51,536 nt of DNA. Origin: Pectinatus brassicae (GTDB lineage: Bacteria > Bacillota > Negativicutes > Selenomonadales > Selenomonadaceae). Position numbers and translations under genes: made by a program. Positions 26,507 to 36,039 of the stretch are shown here, in pieces; position 1 is the first letter of the stretch; the number at the start of each line of letters is the position of its first letter. The notes under the pieces are model-generated. The model had not been told where the DNA came from. It did no database searches and saw only the letters and a program-made list of their open reading frames with translations. The DNA lies in assembly GCF_014201835.1 (NCBI RefSeq), contig NZ_JACHFH010000019.1:1-51536 (forward strand), written 5' to 3'.

Positions 26507-27154
26507 TTATTTGCTTTTTTTATCATTTTTATACATCTTGGCTATCATGTCAATCGCCCCGCGCCCTACTGACAACTGACGGCTTATTTCTTCTGCCGTC
26601 ATATTTTTATCTAAAAGAGCATAAACACTTTGTGCCATTTGCGATAAATCATGTCTGTCTTTATTATTTTTTATCACTGCCGATTTATCCTTTGTCATTT
26701 CAGGTCGATTTTTCTTAACTGCTGTCTTATTTTCCAAAAGCTCTGAATACAACATAGCCTCATCATTGGGAGCTACTATATCTATTGAGCCGCCATATTC
26801 ATTTTTTTCAGCAGCTGCCAAAACTTTATCAAAATTTTTAGCCTTAATATTTGATGCTTCTTGCGGCATAGTTAATGTTTTTTTGTTTTCATATTCTGCC
26901 AATAACGCACTATAAATTTTTAGATTTTCTAATTTTTTATCAGCTGTAGCAATAACCATTTCCAGTTCATCAATTTTTTGATCAATTCGCTGTAGTATTT
27001 CATTGCCTGTGACTTCTAATTCTCTTTTGAAATGATTAGCTGCTGTTCCTGTCTGCACATTATCATCAGGTACAATATTCGCACTATTATGACGTATTAT
27101 CAGCACCAATACTATTCCAATTATGATAATTATGCCCAATATCTCCGTAAACAT
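26507..27154 (-). CDS. SwrB/YlxL-like membrane-anchored protein (DUF6115-type)
   Basis: A 215-residue protein with one N-terminal transmembrane helix (about 3-22), a coiled coil (about 45-100), a low-complexity polar linker, and a C-terminal helix-turn-helix-like segment (about 170-210; MAQSVYALLDKNMTAEEISRQ then LSVGRGAIDMI). This layout matches SwrB/YlxL, the last gene of the Bacillus fla/che operon, which promotes assembly of flagellar basal bodies. It is also the last gene here, downstream of the sigma factor. Sequence identity in this family is low, so the call leans on architecture and position. Confidence 0.65.
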   Translation of the reverse strand: MFTEILGIIIIIGIVLVLIIRHNSANIVPDDNVQTGTAANHFKRELEVTGNEILQRIDQKIDELEMVIATADKKLENLKIYSALLAEYENKKTLTMPQEASNIKAKNFDKVLAAAEKNEYGGSIDIVAPNDEAMLYSELLENKTAVKKNRPEMTKDKSAVIKNNKDRHDLSQMAQSVYALLDKNMTAEEISRQLSVGRGAIDMIAKMYKNDKKSK

Positions 27155-27214
27155 TATCCACCTCTATATTTAACCTGTGCTTTAATTCTGTTCATTTATT
27201 AAAGCACTCTGTTC

Positions 27215-27541
27215 TTACAACTTTATATCTATATTATGTCCACGGATAGCATCAGTTAATTTCTCTTCTTCCTCTTCGTCAGCATCAGATTTTGCATTTC
27301 TTTCATGTGAAGAATTCCCCTGCATATTTTGCTGTTTTTCTTCATCATTACGAATTTTGCCTTCTTCTATATCATCTTTGGTCTGCACCTGCAACTGTTT
27401 TTCATCGGCTTCTTCCTGCAGTTTTTCTGCCCCAAAATTTTGGGCTGCGTTTATTTGCTGATTCATTTGATTTTGCATTTTACCAACCTCAGAACTATTA
27501 GGCAGCATCGCATGTAAATTAGCTATAGGATCCACTGACAT
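27215..27541 (-). CDS. Unknown Gln/Glu-rich small protein
   Basis: A 108-residue protein with no hydrophobic segment, rich in Gln, Asn, Glu and Asp, ending in an EEEEE run and GHNIDIKL. Its middle part (about 20-75) is likely helical and partly disordered. I use the ATG at 27541, which has GGAGG eight bases before it; an ATG at 27556 overlaps that site. It lies 21 bp after the FapA-like gene and 60 bp before the SwrB-like gene, so it belongs to the flagellar transcript. I cannot assign a function. Confidence 0.65.
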   Translation of the reverse strand: MSVDPIANLHAMLPNSSEVGKMQNQMNQQINAAQNFGAEKLQEEADEKQLQVQTKDDIEEGKIRNDEEKQQNMQGNSSHERNAKSDADEEEEEKLTDAIRGHNIDIKL

Positions 27542-27562
27542 TGCTTTATCCTCCATTAAAAT

Positions 27563-29182
27563 TTAATATGGTCCATTTTTTACACAGCCATTTTCTCTAT
27601 CAGCAGAAAATGTACAATGCTGTGCTTCTATTTGAACCGCATACAGTAGCGATGATATTACTAATTTTACCCCAGGATAAATTTTATCGGCAACTTTAAT
27701 TTTGGCATTTTCCATATTTTTTAATTGTTCACCAATACTTTTTAATTCATTTTCATTTCTTTCTATTTCGCCAGCCAAAGGAAACTGCATTCTTTTCATT
27801 TCGGCAAATTTCATTTTTTGATCCAAGGTCAGCCTATCCATTTTGGCCTCGAATACGACTAGAGTGCTTTTTATTGTCTTTAATTTCTTTTTGGCAGCCT
27901 CAATCTTACCAGCTAATGTTTTATATTTTTTACTAATTATGGGATTAATACCGACTTCCACTCGAGTGGCAACATTTATTGCATTACCAATAAGTTTCGC
28001 ATCAATCAGCATTCCCGCTACAACATATCCCCCAACAATTTGTCCTCTTTTTTCATTGACATTAATCCGCCTTCCAGCATTTATTACCGAATGCAGTGCA
28101 ACATCTGATATAAATATATCACGTTCGGCTGTTATATCGGCATTTTCTACAAAAGTAGTGCGTATATCTTCCCGAGCATAAACCTTGCCATGACGCATTC
28201 CTAAAATCCCGCCATTTATATAGACATTACGTGCTTCTACGACGCCACCAGTGATAGTTCCGCCTACTTCAACATCCCCTTGTGCCTTAACTGTAAAACC
28301 TTCCTGCACATTCCCTCTAATAAAAACACTGCCGTTAAAATCTATATTTCCCGTTGCATAATCCACATCACTATTTATGTCAATCCGCGGATCAACTGAT
28401 ATTTTGTTATTTTCATCAATAGCCTGACCATCGAGCATTGCTATAAGTGTATTATCATTTAATATATCGGTATTTTTCCCCTTCAAAAGAGGTATTGGCT
28501 TACCAGGGCGACAGGCTATTTCCTGTCCCATTATATTCATTCCCACTTCACCTTTGGTCTGAAGTATACGTTCAGCTAATATATCGCCCTTGGAAACCAA
28601 CACGAACAAATTAAGATCCTTATAATCAACTTTTCCATATTGTTGTTCGCTTGGACGTCCCTTTTTGGAAAAATCAATATATTTTTTTATATAAGCATTT
28701 TCACCATTAATTGGCTGTCTGCCCTGAGCAATAACAATACGCTGATTGGGATATTTAAGATATTCTTCAATTGCTTTTTCATTTATCCCGTACGATATAT
28801 TCATATCTGCCAGCTGTTTCATTATATAAGCCTTATCAAAATTAAACAACTCTTCCGGCCCTTCAAAATATATAACAGCTTTCATTTTATCTTTACTGAC
28901 TTCGATAATAGGTACATACGATTTTTCTTCCGCCTCTTCACCAACGGTCATACCGGCTCCACTTATTTGCTGACGCGTACCATCATGCAGCTCTATTATT
29001 TTTAATAAATCTGCTATCTTGTATTTTTGAATATTATGTTTTTTTAAAATTGCACATAATAATGTGACATCTGTAAAAGTACTCTGATTTGTCTCCTGTG
29101 GATATACTGTCAAAAAAACAGCTTCATCCTGAAACTCCAGCAAATACCCTTCAGCTCTACTTCCTATGGCGGTATCTGACAT
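27563..29182 (-). CDS. FapA (DUF342) family protein
   Basis: A 539-residue protein of the FapA/DUF342 family. The centre (about 165-360) contains the characteristic repeated beta segments: ISVDPRIDINSDVDYATGNI, FNGSVFIRGNVQEGFTVKAQG, DVEVGGTITGGVVEARNVYI, GGILGMRHGKVYAREDIRTT. A C-terminal coiled coil (about 430-500) follows. In Vibrio a FapA protein controls polar flagellum function, and DUF342 genes commonly sit next to the flagellar sigma factor in Firmicutes. GGGGAGG precedes the ATG at 29182. Confidence 0.9.
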   Translation of the reverse strand: MSDTAIGSRAEGYLLEFQDEAVFLTVYPQETNQSTFTDVTLLCAILKKHNIQKYKIADLLKIIELHDGTRQQISGAGMTVGEEAEEKSYVPIIEVSKDKMKAVIYFEGPEELFNFDKAYIMKQLADMNISYGINEKAIEEYLKYPNQRIVIAQGRQPINGENAYIKKYIDFSKKGRPSEQQYGKVDYKDLNLFVLVSKGDILAERILQTKGEVGMNIMGQEIACRPGKPIPLLKGKNTDILNDNTLIAMLDGQAIDENNKISVDPRIDINSDVDYATGNIDFNGSVFIRGNVQEGFTVKAQGDVEVGGTITGGVVEARNVYINGGILGMRHGKVYAREDIRTTFVENADITAERDIFISDVALHSVINAGRRINVNEKRGQIVGGYVVAGMLIDAKLIGNAINVATRVEVGINPIISKKYKTLAGKIEAAKKKLKTIKSTLVVFEAKMDRLTLDQKMKFAEMKRMQFPLAGEIERNENELKSIGEQLKNMENAKIKVADKIYPGVKLVISSLLYAVQIEAQHCTFSADRENGCVKNGPY

Positions 29183-29264
29183 ATAAAATCCTCCCCGTCA
29201 GGACGTCTAGAATCCTAATTACTGATACATAATTAAGTAGTCCTAATGTTCTATATTATAAATT

Positions 29265-29296
29265 ACTCAACACTATAAAAGTGTTGAGTTTTTTTT
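29265..29296 (+). terminator. Hairpin with T8 tail oriented opposite to the surrounding genes
   Basis: ACTCAACACT (29265-29274) and AGTGTTGAGT (29280-29289) form a perfect 10-bp stem with a 5-nt loop, followed on the plus strand by eight T (29289-29296). Both neighbours, fliA and the FapA gene, are on the minus strand. It therefore would end a plus-strand transcript, or act as a stem without U-tract in the sense RNA. The remaining 182-bp gap has no ORF. Confidence 0.65.
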
Positions 29297-29364
29297 ATTC
29301 TGACGATTATTGGCAAACAAACCTACAGCACAACTAAAATTATATATTCTATCTTGGGATAAAA

Positions 29365-30123
29365 TTAAAAAAAATCGGCTTTAGACCGCGCTAAATACCC
29401 CCTAAGCCGTAAAACAGCCTTTTTATGTAATTGACTGATTCTTGCTTCAGATAACTCCAAGGCTAAACCAATCTCTTTTAATGTTAATTCTTCAGAATAG
29501 TATAGTGAAATCACTAATTTTTCTTTTTCTGGCAGCTTATCAATAGCTTCGGACAATTTTTGCTGTACAAATTCACGATCAATTTTTTTATCTATACTAT
29601 TATTTTGCCCACCTGCATATTCGATATTAATATAATCTTCTAATGATGTCAATGAAGCTGTGTTTATTTTTGCTTCAAGTTGATGCAATTCATCTATGGT
29701 CATGGACAACGCTTCAGCTAATTCCTGTTTTTTCGGTGTGCGCTGTAATTTTACTTCCAGCTCAGTATAAACATTTTCATAAATTTTAATTTTTTTTCGC
29801 AAAGATACCGATAACCAATCCTTAGAACGTAAATAATCCAATATTGCTCCACGTACACGATTTCTGGCATATGCTTCAAATTTAATCCCCAAATCAACGT
29901 CAAATCTGGTCACTGCATCCATTAAACCAAAAAAACCACTGCTCATTAATTCATCCCGCTCTATATGAGATGGTAAATTATAAGATATATGCCCAGCAAT
30001 TTTATTAACGAGCGGCAAGTAGTTTTCGATTAATTGGTTACGTAATTCTATATTGTTAGTCTCTTTATATTCTTTCCATAAATCATCAATATCGGTGGCA
30101 GAAAGGGATTTATCCTTTTGCAA
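29365..30123 (-). CDS. fliA: Flagellar RNA polymerase sigma factor FliA/SigD type
   Basis: A 252-residue sigma-28 family factor that transcribes late flagellar and chemotaxis genes. Region 2 is visible (IENYLPLVNKIAGHISYNLP, GFFGLMDAVTRFDVDLGIKFEAYARNRVRGAILDYLR split over about residues 28-98), region 3 follows, and region 4 (SLYYSEELTLKEIGLALELS, about 205-240) is the -35-binding helix-turn-helix. The start is TTG at 30123 with AAGGAGG eight bases before it. It follows an unknown membrane protein and cheD, as sigD does in the Bacillus fla/che operon. Confidence 0.95.
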   Translation of the reverse strand: MQKDKSLSATDIDDLWKEYKETNNIELRNQLIENYLPLVNKIAGHISYNLPSHIERDELMSSGFFGLMDAVTRFDVDLGIKFEAYARNRVRGAILDYLRSKDWLSVSLRKKIKIYENVYTELEVKLQRTPKKQELAEALSMTIDELHQLEAKINTASLTSLEDYINIEYAGGQNNSIDKKIDREFVQQKLSEAIDKLPEKEKLVISLYYSEELTLKEIGLALELSEARISQLHKKAVLRLRGYLARSKADFF

Positions 30124-30197
30124 TTTTCGTGCCTCCTTTTATTCACTGGCTAATATAACATTTGTTGCAATATTATATCGCCCTTAAATATTTTTAG

Positions 30198-30581
30198 CTA
30201 TGACAGTGTTTGTTCTTGTGTAGTATCTTGTGTAGTATCTTCTGCAGCTTCTTCTATCTTAGTTTTATTGTTGCTATCATTATTATGATTATCAGCTTCA
30301 GCCTTTACTGCTGTTTCTTTTTTAACAAAACAATGTTTTGTTAAATACGGCATTGCTGCAACTGTGAAAATTAACAACAGTAAAAAGCTCCAACTCAATA
30401 CCAACAAAAACACAAAGCACATTCTTTTGAAAATTATAAAATATGATAAATCCTTTATCGCACCAGCAGCCATAACACTGGCTGCCGATATGCATCCTAG
30501 TAATATGGATATAACAAATATCTGCAGCCAACCATTTTTAAAACCACGTATTATAATTGCCCTGACATCCATTATATCCAT
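30198..30581 (-). CDS. Unknown two-TM protein between cheD and fliA
   Basis: A 127-residue protein with two transmembrane helices (about 18-40 and 52-76) and a polar C-terminal tail of about 45 residues rich in Asp, Asn, Thr and Glu. The tail includes a short duplicated DTTQ, encoded by two copies of a 12-bp repeat near 30210-30240. GGTGA precedes the ATG at 30581. It is 13 bp from cheD. I do not recognise a family; its position suggests a role in motility or its membrane assembly. Confidence 0.7.
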   Translation of the reverse strand: MDIMDVRAIIIRGFKNGWLQIFVISILLGCISAASVMAAGAIKDLSYFIIFKRMCFVFLLVLSWSFLLLLIFTVAAMPYLTKHCFVKKETAVKAEADNHNNDSNNKTKIEEAAEDTTQDTTQEQTLS

Positions 30582-30594
30582 AAAAAATCACCTA

Positions 30595-31080
30595 TCAAAT
30601 TGTTTTTTCACCTTTGTTAATAGTTTTTATTTTATAAAGTCCATTTTCTAAATCAAGCTCAACAGTACGTCCATAAGTACCACCCAAATCTTCACTAACG
30701 ATCCTTATAGAGTTTTTTTGCAGTGTTTCTTTGGCAAATTGGGCATTGCGATTGCCTATAGACATAATATCAGAGGTTCCAGCAAATTGAAACATTTGTG
30801 CTCCACCAGCTAGTTTAGCAACAAGTCTTGACTTTATTGCGCCTAATGCCAACACTTCTTTTAATAACAATGGTATGCCTGTATCAGCGAATTTAGCCAA
30901 ATTTTCTGTTGCTCTAGCTTGTGTACTGTCAGGCAGCATGATGTGTACTAATCCGCCCACCTTACTTACTGAATCATATAAGGTTATTCCAATGCAGGAG
31001 CCAAGGCCATAACTGACAATCTTGTCAGGAGCCTTGCTAACCTTATAGTCAGCTATTCCAACTTTTAATAATTCAGCCAT
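30595..31080 (-). CDS. cheD: Chemoreceptor glutamine deamidase CheD
   Basis: A 161-residue enzyme that deamidates glutamines of chemoreceptors and binds CheC. The catalytic Cys29 lies in YGLGSCIGITLYD and His46 in GGLVHIMLP, with Thr in the later ARATENLAKFADTGIPLL segment. Length and the KLAGGAQMF and IGNRNAQFA motifs fit the family. It begins directly after cheC, two bases from its stop. Confidence 0.96.
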   Translation of the reverse strand: MAELLKVGIADYKVSKAPDKIVSYGLGSCIGITLYDSVSKVGGLVHIMLPDSTQARATENLAKFADTGIPLLLKEVLALGAIKSRLVAKLAGGAQMFQFAGTSDIMSIGNRNAQFAKETLQKNSIRIVSEDLGGTYGRTVELDLENGLYKIKTINKGEKTI

Positions 31081-31081
31081 A

Positions 31082-31699
31082 TTATTTCACTCCCACTGCG
31101 TTCAAAATTGTTTGGAGTGACCCCGAATCAGGAATCAAGAAAAAATGTCCATTTATGCCGTCATCTTCTGATAAAAACTGTGTTTCGATGACTAAAGCAT
31201 GATCTCCCATCTGACCTAACTGCACTATTACGACATTTAAAATTGCACCGGCCATATCCACTGCCATAGCTGGAATTGATGGCAGTAATGTCAGCTTAGT
31301 ATAATATGATAGTGAATTTAAATATGCACCCGCCAAAATATTACCAATTTCCATCAGTGCCGACTGATCCATCTCGTTTAATTCGCCATTATCTGCTTTT
31401 TGATCACCTAGTAAATGTTCCACTAGATAAAAAGCACTTTCTTTGGGCATTAAAAACAATACACTTCCCGGAGCCTTGCCATATACCCGCAAAAAAATTC
31501 CTACAACCATGGTATCCGGACCACCGACCAAATCAGGAACATCAGCCAACGGAACTACTGAAACACTGGGCACATCCATATCAATTTTTTTATTGATAAG
31601 CTGCGATAACGCTGTCGCAGAATTTCCCGCGCCAACATTGCCTATTTCCCGGATAGCATCAAGCTGCATGGCCGATAAATTCAACATATTCTCTGACAC
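31082..31699 (-). CDS. cheC: CheY-P phosphatase CheC
   Basis: A 205-residue phosphatase of the CheC/FliY/CheX family. Both active-site motifs of the type D/S-xxx-E-xx-N are intact: Asp14-Glu18-Asn21 in LDAIREIGNVGAGNSA and Ser113-Glu117-Asn120 in QSALMEIGNILAG. It dephosphorylates CheY-P and is stimulated by CheD in Bacillus. The start is GTG at 31699 after GAGGTGA. It follows cheW by nine bases. Confidence 0.95.
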   Translation of the reverse strand: MSENMLNLSAMQLDAIREIGNVGAGNSATALSQLINKKIDMDVPSVSVVPLADVPDLVGGPDTMVVGIFLRVYGKAPGSVLFLMPKESAFYLVEHLLGDQKADNGELNEMDQSALMEIGNILAGAYLNSLSYYTKLTLLPSIPAMAVDMAGAILNVVIVQLGQMGDHALVIETQFLSEDDGINGHFFLIPDSGSLQTILNAVGVK

Positions 31700-31708
31700 A
31701 AGCTCACC

Positions 31709-32185
31709 TCATTTTATTTCGCCATTTAACCCTAATATTTCAGAGAGATTTAATAAAATAACGAGTCTATTATTTAAATTACCAATACCACTAAGAAATT
31801 TATTCGATTCTGAATGTACATCACTTTCAGTGGAGGTGATCTGCTTGGCATTTGTTATATGAGTACTGTCTATAGCCAATACTTCTGTAACAGCATCAAC
31901 TATCATGCCTACCGTAATATCTTCTAATTTAACGACGATAATTCTTGTGGCATCAGAATATTTAGCATCAGGTAATCCTATGCGTTTTTTCAAATCTATT
32001 ACTGGAAGTACACTGCCGCGTAAATTCATAACACCTTTTATGAAATCAGGTGTAAATGGTACTCGTGTTATATCTGTTAATCTTTTTATTTCTTCTACAT
32101 TTAGTATACTAATGCCATATTCTTCACGTTTTAATTTAAATGCAACTATTTGCACTTCATTCGCCGAAACTTCATGTTGTTCCAT
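31709..32185 (-). CDS. cheW: Chemotaxis coupling protein CheW
   Basis: A 158-residue CheW-fold protein that links receptors to CheA. Motifs are QIVAFKLKREEYGISILNVE, the RVPFTPDFIKGVMNLRGSVL core and LPVIDLKKRIGLP. AGGAGG precedes the ATG at 32185. It lies 18 bp downstream of cheA. Confidence 0.97.
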   Translation of the reverse strand: MEQHEVSANEVQIVAFKLKREEYGISILNVEEIKRLTDITRVPFTPDFIKGVMNLRGSVLPVIDLKKRIGLPDAKYSDATRIIVVKLEDITVGMIVDAVTEVLAIDSTHITNAKQITSTESDVHSESNKFLSGIGNLNNRLVILLNLSEILGLNGEIK

Positions 32186-32203
32186 AGTAAATTCCTCCTA
32201 AAA

Positions 32204-34261
32204 TTATTGCATTAAAATAGCAACATCCAAAATCAGTGCAATTTGTCCATTTCCTAATACAGTTGCGCCAGAAATAACCTTAATGCCCGATAACAGCTTA
32301 CCTAATGTTTTAATAACAATTTCCTGCTGTCCAATGAGTTTATCGACCATAATGCCGCATTTTTTATCACCTACATGAACAATTACCACGTATAATTCTT
32401 CTGCATCTTCAGTTGCTTCTAAATTTAATGCCTTGTCCAAGCGAACAATAGGAATTATTTCACCACGAATAACTATTGTTTCCTTATTTTGAATTGTTTT
32501 TATGTCTTCCGGTGTAATATTGATTGTACTATCAATAGCCGCTAATGGAATAGCATAAATTTCTTCCTGTACATTTACCAATAACGCTTGGATTATCGCC
32601 AAAGTCAACGGCAATTTTATTTTAAATATACTGCCTTCATTTTCTTTTGTTTCAACATCAATTACGCCGCCCAATGCTTCTATCGTCGTACGCACAACAT
32701 CCATTCCAACACCACGACCTGATACATCAGTAATAACATCTGAGGTAGAAAAGCCTGGCAGAAAGACCAATCTTACTGCTTCAGCATCAGTCATATTGTC
32801 AGCATCTTCTTGGGTTACAACACCTTTTTCAACAGCTTTACTGCGTACTTTTGCTGCATTTATGCCCGCACCGTCATCAGTAACCATTATAATTACATTA
32901 TTGCCTTCATGGCGGGCAATAAGTCCAACTTGTCCCACCCTGGACTTGCCTTTAGCTTCACGATCATCTGGATGTTCGACACCATGATCCATAGAATTAC
33001 GAATAAGATGTACCAATGGATCGCCAATTTCATCAATAACAGTTCTGTCAAGTTCGGTATCTTCACCTTCAATAGTCAAATTCACCTCTTTATTTAACTC
33101 TTTGGCCAAATCACGTACTACACGAGGAAATCTGTTAAATACCTGCCCTACTGGAACCATTCTGACTTTCATTACAATAGACTGTAAATCGCCAGTAACT
33201 CGGTCCATCTGTTCAACTGTTTCAACAAGTTCTGCGATACGATGCGTATTGCCAATTTGTTCTAAACGAGTTTTATTGATAACAAGTTCTCCAACTAAAT
33301 TCATTAATGAATCCAGTTTTTCTATACCAACACGTACGGACTGACCACTTTTCATATTATCATGATGCTGAATAGCCTGTTTTTTCTTGTCAGGCGCTGC
33401 TGGTTTTTTGTCATCTTTTACTACTGCTGGTGCAGCTGCTTTAACTGGTGCTTTAACTGGTGCTTCAACTTCCAACACTTGAACCGTAACATTTTGAATT
33501 TCAGAAATCTCCATTAATATATTTTTTACTTGCTGTTCTTCTTCACCAGTTATTAAAACAATATCAAAAGAATATTCAAATTTTTCCTGTTCCAAATCTT
33601 CTGTCGAAGGAATTGTTTTGATAACATCACCAACTTCATCCAAGGCTGACATTACCATATATGAGCGAACTGCTTTTAATACACAGGTTTCAATTAATTC
33701 AACATTTATATGAAGTGCCCGTAAACCTGATTGTTTAGCCTTTTGTATTAAATCTATATCTATATCTGTTAACACAATATCTTGCTGAGAATTACTTTTT
33801 TCCGTAGATTTTTCAGTGATCGGCGCAGCTGGCTGTTTATTTACTACTGGTGCTGCCTTGGCTGGTGATGCTTCAGTAGAACCAGAAGCAATTTGATTTA
33901 ATCTATCTACTAAATCCTTTACTTCCACTAAGTCCTCTGCTTCACCATTACTTACATTATCCACCATCTGCTGCAGCGCATCAATTGATTTGAACAAAAC
34001 ATCTACAATATCCTCGTTTGCTACCAATTTATCATTTCTGATTAAATCAAGGACATTTTCCATATCGTGTGTAAGTTCAGCAATTTTACTATACCCCATT
34101 GTTGCAGACATTCCCTTTAAAGTATGGGCACTGCGAAAAATTTCATTTATAGCATCTGAATCAGTGGGGTCTTGTTCAAGATCAAGGAGACGCTCATTGA
34201 GCGATTGCAAATGATCTCTTGATTCTTCCAAAAACATCTCCATATACTGATTATTATCCAT
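32204..34261 (-). CDS. cheA: Chemotaxis histidine kinase CheA
   Basis: A 685-residue kinase with an Hpt/P1 domain (1-105) whose phosphorylated His46 lies in FRSAHTLKGM, a P2 CheY-binding domain (about 165-265), a dimerisation domain (about 305-365), an HATPase domain (about 370-535; LVHLIRNSMDHGVE, VTDDGAGI, GRGVGMDVV) and a CheW-like C-terminal domain (about 545-685). The linker near 265-300 is rich in Ala, Pro and Lys. All five domains of the family are present. Confidence 0.97.
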   Translation of the reverse strand: MDNNQYMEMFLEESRDHLQSLNERLLDLEQDPTDSDAINEIFRSAHTLKGMSATMGYSKIAELTHDMENVLDLIRNDKLVANEDIVDVLFKSIDALQQMVDNVSNGEAEDLVEVKDLVDRLNQIASGSTEASPAKAAPVVNKQPAAPITEKSTEKSNSQQDIVLTDIDIDLIQKAKQSGLRALHINVELIETCVLKAVRSYMVMSALDEVGDVIKTIPSTEDLEQEKFEYSFDIVLITGEEEQQVKNILMEISEIQNVTVQVLEVEAPVKAPVKAAAPAVVKDDKKPAAPDKKKQAIQHHDNMKSGQSVRVGIEKLDSLMNLVGELVINKTRLEQIGNTHRIAELVETVEQMDRVTGDLQSIVMKVRMVPVGQVFNRFPRVVRDLAKELNKEVNLTIEGEDTELDRTVIDEIGDPLVHLIRNSMDHGVEHPDDREAKGKSRVGQVGLIARHEGNNVIIMVTDDGAGINAAKVRSKAVEKGVVTQEDADNMTDAEAVRLVFLPGFSTSDVITDVSGRGVGMDVVRTTIEALGGVIDVETKENEGSIFKIKLPLTLAIIQALLVNVQEEIYAIPLAAIDSTINITPEDIKTIQNKETIVIRGEIIPIVRLDKALNLEATEDAEELYVVIVHVGDKKCGIMVDKLIGQQEIVIKTLGKLLSGIKVISGATVLGNGQIALILDVAILMQ

Positions 34262-34284
34262 TTTTATATTCCCCCAAAACTATA

Positions 34285-35322
34285 TTAATTTCTTTTCACT
34301 GCATTAACTATTGCATTTGATATCTTGTCTATAGGCAATACCTCATCGGCTATGCCCAATTCAACCACAGCCTTAGGCATACCATAAACAACTGAGGTAG
34401 ACTCATCTTCTGCGATTATATAGCCACGAACTTTTTTTATATGCTGCATTCCGCTGGCACCATCATTACCCATCCCAGTAAGTATCACTGACACTAAGTT
34501 TTTACCAAATGATACAACTGAATCAAATAAGGCATTTACCGACGGACGATGATTGCCGATTGGAGGATTCTGATTTAATGCTATAGTATTCCCACGGCTA
34601 TCCTGATTTACAATCATATGATAATTTCCCGGAGCTATGTAAACCCAGCCCGGCTTTATCGGTTCACCGTTTTCTGCCTCCTTAACCCGTACCTGTGACA
34701 ACTGGTCAAGTCTATCAGCCAAAGATTTAGTAAAGCCTGGCGGCATATGCTGTACAACCAGAACCCCACAAGGGATATCTGACGGTAATTTAGTTATTAC
34801 TTGCTGCAAAGCTTTAGGCCCACCAGTTGATGTTCCTATAGCGATTAATTTACCAGAACTCATTGCTGGAAATATACTCCTTGTTGTTTGTGCTTTTACA
34901 ATACTAGTTGTCCGCATGGCTGCCTTAAAATTAGCCTTAGCGGCAGCATAGCATTTATTTATTATTTCATTGCTTATTGTATCAATTCTTGAGATGCTAC
35001 CACTAGTTTTATTAATAAAATCAACAGCTCCTAATTCCAGAGCCCTGATTGTTTCTTCTGCCCCTGCCTTTGTGAGACTGCTTATCATAACTACAGGTAA
35101 TGGACAGTCTTTCATTATTACTTCCAGTGCTTTTAACCCATCCATAACGGGCATATTAATGTCTAGTGTCAATAAATCCGGTTTTAATCGTAAAACTTTA
35201 TCAATAGTATCCTTACCATTGTTAGCAGTGCCAATTACTTCAAATTTGCCGCTTTGTATAAATAAATCCGACAAAATTTTTCTCATAAAACTAGAATCGT
35301 CTGCAATTAAAACACGTATCAT
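34285..35322 (-). CDS. cheB: Chemotaxis methylesterase CheB
   Basis: A 345-residue two-domain protein: a receiver domain (1-118) with phospho-acceptor Asp54 in LLTLDINMPVMDG, and a methylesterase/deamidase domain (about 155-345) with catalytic Ser in GTSTGGPKAL, His in VQHMPPGFTKSLA and Asp in GMGNDGASGM. It removes methyl groups from chemoreceptors for adaptation. The methyltransferase partner CheR is not encoded in this window. Confidence 0.96.
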   Translation of the reverse strand: MIRVLIADDSSFMRKILSDLFIQSGKFEVIGTANNGKDTIDKVLRLKPDLLTLDINMPVMDGLKALEVIMKDCPLPVVMISSLTKAGAEETIRALELGAVDFINKTSGSISRIDTISNEIINKCYAAAKANFKAAMRTTSIVKAQTTRSIFPAMSSGKLIAIGTSTGGPKALQQVITKLPSDIPCGVLVVQHMPPGFTKSLADRLDQLSQVRVKEAENGEPIKPGWVYIAPGNYHMIVNQDSRGNTIALNQNPPIGNHRPSVNALFDSVVSFGKNLVSVILTGMGNDGASGMQHIKKVRGYIIAEDESTSVVYGMPKAVVELGIADEVLPIDKISNAIVNAVKRN

Positions 35323-35334
35323 AGCATTCCCTCC

Positions 35335-36021
35335 TTATTTGACTTTGACTCCTTTTGCGATTATTTCTCTTTGTTTTGTAAATAAATATTTCACTAGTTT
35401 ATTTTGAGTTATTCTTGGCAAATTCACAAACTTACTGCCAATCACATAATAATTATCTTTCGCCAAAAAACACCGTTTTACCTCTATAAAAATAGAAATT
35501 CGTCCAATAGCTGCAATAGAAGATGTTTCTAAGATCAATTTACTGCCCAACGGTATTTCCTGCTGCGTTATAAATGACAAACCATTGCCGCTTAAATCAA
35601 TACTTGTCGTCTTAAACGATTTGGCTCTGCTGCCATCTTCCAAGGTTGGCGTAATTTTTAATGGAATCTGCAATTTAACCCGAACAAATTCTCTGTTTTG
35701 ACATTTTTCTACAGTATCAGAAATCTCCATAACCCATACGGGAATAGGAATATTAGCAATATTTTTATACGTTGCTGTAAACTCATATGCACTGCTGCTT
35801 TCAACAATCCGTCCGCGTATACGTTCTGCTCTTACTGGAATAATTGGACACAATCTATAGTCTATCGGTAATGCAATTGATATTTCATTTTCTTTTATAT
35901 CTTCAATCCGGCTATTATATACTGCCTCTTTATCAATTTCATTATCGCCAATTTCTATTATTTCTATCCGTTGCCCGATTTTTATAACTTTTTTAGTTGC
36001 TATAATATCTAGTCTTCCCAT
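35335..36021 (-). CDS. PilZ-domain flagellar brake protein, YcgR/DgrA-like
   Basis: A 228-residue protein with an N-terminal YcgR-like domain (about 12-100) and a C-terminal PilZ domain (about 108-215). The c-di-GMP-binding residues are present: R-xxx-R at Arg110 and Arg114 (QNREFVRV), and D-x-S-xx-G at Asp142-Gly147 (DLSGNG). YcgR-like proteins slow or bias the flagellar motor when c-di-GMP is bound. The gene lies between flhG and cheB, a position found in other Firmicute fla/che clusters. Confidence 0.88.
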   Translation of the reverse strand: MGRLDIIATKKVIKIGQRIEIIEIGDNEIDKEAVYNSRIEDIKENEISIALPIDYRLCPIIPVRAERIRGRIVESSSAYEFTATYKNIANIPIPVWVMEISDTVEKCQNREFVRVKLQIPLKITPTLEDGSRAKSFKTTSIDLSGNGLSFITQQEIPLGSKLILETSSIAAIGRISIFIEVKRCFLAKDNYYVIGSKFVNLPRITQNKLVKYLFTKQREIIAKGVKVK

Positions 36022-36039
36022 AACTTAATCCTCCATAAT

